This document shows, piece after piece, positions 61,030 through 64,000 of a DNA stretch of 64,000 bases (position 1 is its first letter; each line of letters starts with the position of its first letter). The DNA is from Nageia nagi (taxonomy: Eukaryota; Pinophyta). A program made the translations under genes and the position numbers. The notes beneath the pieces are model-generated. The model was not told the DNA's origin and did not search any database. It was given only the letters and a program-made list of their open reading frames with translations. The DNA lies in assembly GCA_050084985.1 (NCBI GenBank), contig JBITNC010000001.1, positions 148,118,001 to 148,182,000 of the forward strand. The letters are read 5' to 3'.

Positions 61030-61176
61030 ATCACCCATCAAATCATGAAAGGCATGATTTAATTGGTGGCAATGTTCAGTATCATGCCTTAATTGGTGAT
61101 GATAAACATGATGTCCATACTTATCATATTTTATTAACTTAGGCTTTAGGTTTTCTTTTATCATATGATCTACCAC
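61030..61176 (-). pseudogene. Second zinc-knuckle-like segment after protease
   Basis: The minus-strand translation contains HHVYHHQLRHDTEHC (61069-61113) followed by HQLNHAFHDLMGDRRFEVD. This closely follows the plant Ty3/gypsy knuckle pattern C--H----H-TE-C followed by a hydrophobic helix, except that the first Cys position is His. It lies about 200 bp beyond the protease end and is separated from it by a stop. A knuckle in this place is additional to the normal one near 62100-62145. It could be a degraded linker domain or a fragment of another Gag. Confidence 0.5.
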
Positions 61177-61359
61177 TCACTTAGGTTGTTTCAATGATTG
61201 CATTCCATCGATGTAATCATCTTTGGATTTTAATTCCCATCTCATATCTTTATGATTATGCCCTTGCCTAGTAGAGATGGATGATGATTTCCCCTTTGAC
61301 TTTCGCATAGGAGGTTTCATTTTTGATGATTTTGTAATATTATAATGTGAGTATGGATT

Positions 61360-64000
61360 TTCATCTCTTCATACATAATGGAGTACTCCCTTATGAATGT
61401 ATTTTAGACAACCATAAAATGTAGATGGTACATAATCCATTTCTTGAATCCATGGTCTACCTAAAAGAATATTATATTGTTCAATGTTTCTTTCAATGAT
61501 ATATAATGATGTTTGTATCATCTTACATCCAATGGTGATGGGTAACACTATCGACCCTATTGTTGAACATAAGGCATTATTAAATGCCTTTATTTGTAAT
61601 TATGGTAAAGTAATATGAGAGAAGGGAAGATTCAATTTGTGATATGCCAATGTAGATATGATATTGACATCTGATCCTTCATCTATTAATATCCTCTTAA
61701 CAATTTTACCATTTACTTTACCGATGACATGGAGAGGTGGATCTAACCCTTGAGGTCCCTTGTTTGGTTGTCTCTCATGGTCATAAAAAGAAATTATAGG
61801 CTGATGTATCAATGGAGGAACTTGCATTTTGGATTTTTGATTATATGATATATCAATTTGTTTTTCTTGTATATTTTGAGTTCCAATATCAACTCCAACT
61901 ATTCCTATAATAGGTTGATTACTTGGATTCCAAGTGGTTGTCACTTGACTATAATTAGGTACAATAGATACTGTATTTACTTGATATGAAAGAAGTGAGT
62001 TTTGATAATTTTCTAAATTTTGATTTGAAATAAAAGTATGGTCTTCAACTTCCAAATTATTATCTTTGATTGAATTTTGAGTTCTATTTCTCAATGCTAG
62101 ACAATTTTTCATAATATGACCTCTTTGATGGTGATAATTACAATACTCATTTTTGTTATATTTTTCTTTCCTCATAATTTTTATTTCACCATATTCAATT
62201 TTGACCTTCTCAATTATAACTGATTGAGCAATAGCTTCTTTGAGAGTATTATATTGTTGGATTTGTAATATACTAGCTATAGGCTTTAAACAGTTTTGAC
62301 TGAATAATCTAACTAACTCCTCCTAAGGTAAGGTATAGGGCATGCCATAGAGTATATCCTTTCATCATGAAACAAATTCAACAATTGATTCATTCTGAGA
62401 TTGTTTTAGTTCTACAAGATCCATAATAGAAGATTCCTCTTTGATATAAATCCTAAAATATTGTAAGAACAAGTTTGCCAATTGAGAAAATGAATAAATA
62501 CTATGTCATGGTAAATTATTATACCATTCCAAGGATTGGGCTGCAAGCATCATGGGGAACAAACGTATCATCAAGTCCTCATCATTACAAATTACGTAAT
62601 TTGAAAACTTAAACCACCTTAAATGTTCCTTAGGATCCTTATTTCCTATAAAAGGAATTATCTTAGGCATTTCAAAGTTGTAAGGTAATTTCTTCTTAGG
62701 GATACTTGGATGGATGGGTTCATTGCAAATATTGTCATATGTCAACTTCTTGAACCCTGATATGTTCATTTCTTTATTCATAAAATCTTTCATGAAATCT
62801 TCTAATTCTTTATCTATCCAACTACCCTGAGGATATTTTTGGTATCTTCTATGATTGGTATTTCTTTCTAACTTTAGGTTTGAATTATAAGATTCATCAT
62901 CAGAAAGAGATCTTGACAACAGTGATGAAGATGGTAATGATGGAATATTAGAAGGTAAATGATGCCCTTGCATGGGATTTCTAAGAGTTGTAGATGGTTG
63001 TACTTTATTTTGTTGAGACTTCTCATAAAGTAACCAACTATCTCGAACTTATTGTTTTACCTTATCAAAAATTTGTCATTGTTTGTCAAGCTCTTGCTTT
63101 CCTTTTTCTTTGAGTTCTATATTCTTTTCTTTAAGTTTGGTTTCCTCTTCTAGCTTATGTTTAACATCTTCATATCTTTTACTAAAGTTTATATTTTTTT
63201 CATAATCTCTCTCTATGTGTTTTCTCTTTACCTCCAACTCTGCAAAAGAGGGTATCTCTCCTACCTTGAATTGTTTAGCTAAAGCTTTTCTACATTTTTC
63301 TTGCGATGAGGGTTTCTCATAGGAATAAGGATCATAGAAGAATTTGTTTGAGATCTTACATTGAGAATTTGTTTGTGATGTTCTTACTGAATACAAGGTC
63401 ATTCTATCAAAATCTTCCATACAAGACTTAGCCCTATGAAGTGTTTTTTGATAGGTGGGGTCAGTTATCCTAGCTTGTGAAGAGGGGCTTTGAGGTTGAT
63501 AATCTAAGCTCTTGAGAGGCAATTCTCTTTGTTGATTAGAGTAAGAGTCTTGATATCTCCATACTTGGTAATTAAGAGGTGATGATAATTGCGCCCAAGC
63601 TTGACTCTTTTGGTTTGCATAAGTTTTTACATCATGCTTTTGCCTCATCTCTTCTTGTCTCATTTTGTTGAAGAATTTCCCATGTTGGTTGTGAGAAATA
63701 CATGCTTGTTGTTCATGGGATTTTTATTAAAAATTATCTTTAATTGTTTGGACCTAAAGGGGGGTATCAAGTGTATTCTCATTACACTTCTCCTTATTGA
63801 AATGTGTTTCAGCATCACCACTATGATATGTTGTTTTTCTATATGGTTTTTCTTTCACAAGCTTATATATGTTAGTTTTAGAAATTTATTTTTCCAATTG
63901 GAACTCCTTTGGTTCAACAAGACAATCTAAGAACTTTTTTATATGTAATTCTTCAATTTTTTCTCGTGGCGAGCATAAAGAAGTTGTATTACCCAGCTCA
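61360..64000 (-). pseudogene. Gag-protease of the right-hand element
   Basis: Minus strand, from the right edge: an N-terminal region with stops (63664-64000), then RYQDSYSNQQRELPLKSLDY and a charged coiled-coil-like stretch with LEVKRKHIERDYEKN and LEEETKLKEKNIELKEKGK (63076-63663). The capsid follows with MPKIIPFIGNKDPKEHLRWF and AAQSLEWYNNLP (62506-62973). A broken middle part carries YTLP-EELVRLFSQN and LKPIASILQIQQYNTLKEA (62210-62340). The knuckle CNYHHQRGHIMKNC is at about 62100-62145. The retropepsin carries RILIDEGSDVNII (about 61660-61695) and ends in NILLGRPWIQEMD and CLKYIHKG near 61380. Gag builds the particle and protease matures it. Frames shift twice and include stops. The catalytic segment reads DEG where D-S/T-G is standard. 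Tat-like lineage is inferred. Confidence 0.82.

Larger units (their letters stand above)
54449..64000 (-). mobile_element. Right-hand LTR element with gag-protease, 5' end outside window
   Basis: Minus strand: 3' LTR 54449-55641, purine tract 55642-55656, a long 3' region made of tandem repeats (to about 61030), then protease and gag reading toward the window edge. No reverse transcriptase, RNase H or integrase signature was found between protease and 3' LTR. It lies inside the R2 copy of the gag-only element, so it is the latest insertion of the window. The 5' LTR is beyond 64000. Confidence 0.75.

Noticed and set aside
60738-61142. 134-codon plus-strand frame
   Set aside because: It begins in an AT microsatellite and overlaps the antisense knuckle segment; the minus strand carries the recognisable motif.
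63589-63930. 113-codon plus-strand frame
   Set aside because: It lies antisense to the Gag N-terminal region, is hydrophobic and low in complexity, and has no recognisable domain.

Overview
The window is 64 kb of AT-rich plant nuclear DNA with no host gene, rRNA or tRNA that I can recognise. It consists almost entirely of nested, decayed Ty3/gypsy LTR retrotransposons. The plant assignment rests on the chromovirus integrase type, a Tat-like Gag with a C-X2-H-X4-H-X4-C knuckle, an initiator-Met-tRNA-type primer site and a plant mobile domain (PMD). The style suggests a large heterochromatic genome, possibly a gymnosperm, but the species cannot be read from the sequence.

Layout. Bases 1-366 are the end of a minus-strand Gag-like coding region. 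Bases 367-54448 hold three tandem copies of one nested locus, called R0 (367-26620), R1 (26621-42192) and R2 (42193-54448). Each copy contains a plus-strand LTR element with a 5' LTR (LTR-B), a gag pseudogene, a microsatellite, an antisense PMD pseudogene, a long 3' region, a polypurine tract and a 3' LTR (LTR-A). LTR-A is present in R0 and R1 only. No protease, reverse transcriptase or integrase belongs to this element, so it looks non-autonomous. The sequences just outside LTR-B and LTR-A (CTAAG and CTAAT) look like its target-site duplication. It sits in the 3' end of an older plus-strand element, represented by an integrase fragment, a 3' region, a polypurine tract and a long LTR (LTR-C).

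A minus-strand chromovirus (LTR about 405 bp, target duplication TATAG) is inserted upstream of the PMD reading frame in every copy. In R2 it is structurally complete (48104-54022). In R0 its 3' LTR, the end of pol and the adjacent PMD are present three times in tandem (4531-14225). In R1 most of gag-pol is deleted and the junction is rearranged.

From 54449 to the right edge lies another minus-strand LTR element. It has a 1.2-kb 3' LTR with a 20-bp GATCG-rich minisatellite, a 5-kb 3' region built of tandem repeats, and a broken gag-protease region reaching the window edge. No reverse transcriptase or integrase was seen between its protease and its 3' LTR.

Inferred order of events: the LTR-C element came first, then the gag-only element with antisense PMD, then the chromovirus. 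Segmental tandem duplication followed, and later came local triplication in R0, deletions in R1 and insertion of the right-hand element into R2. All coding regions carry stops or frameshifts, so none is expected to make a full-length protein. The most unusual object is the gag-only LTR element carrying an antisense PMD gene.
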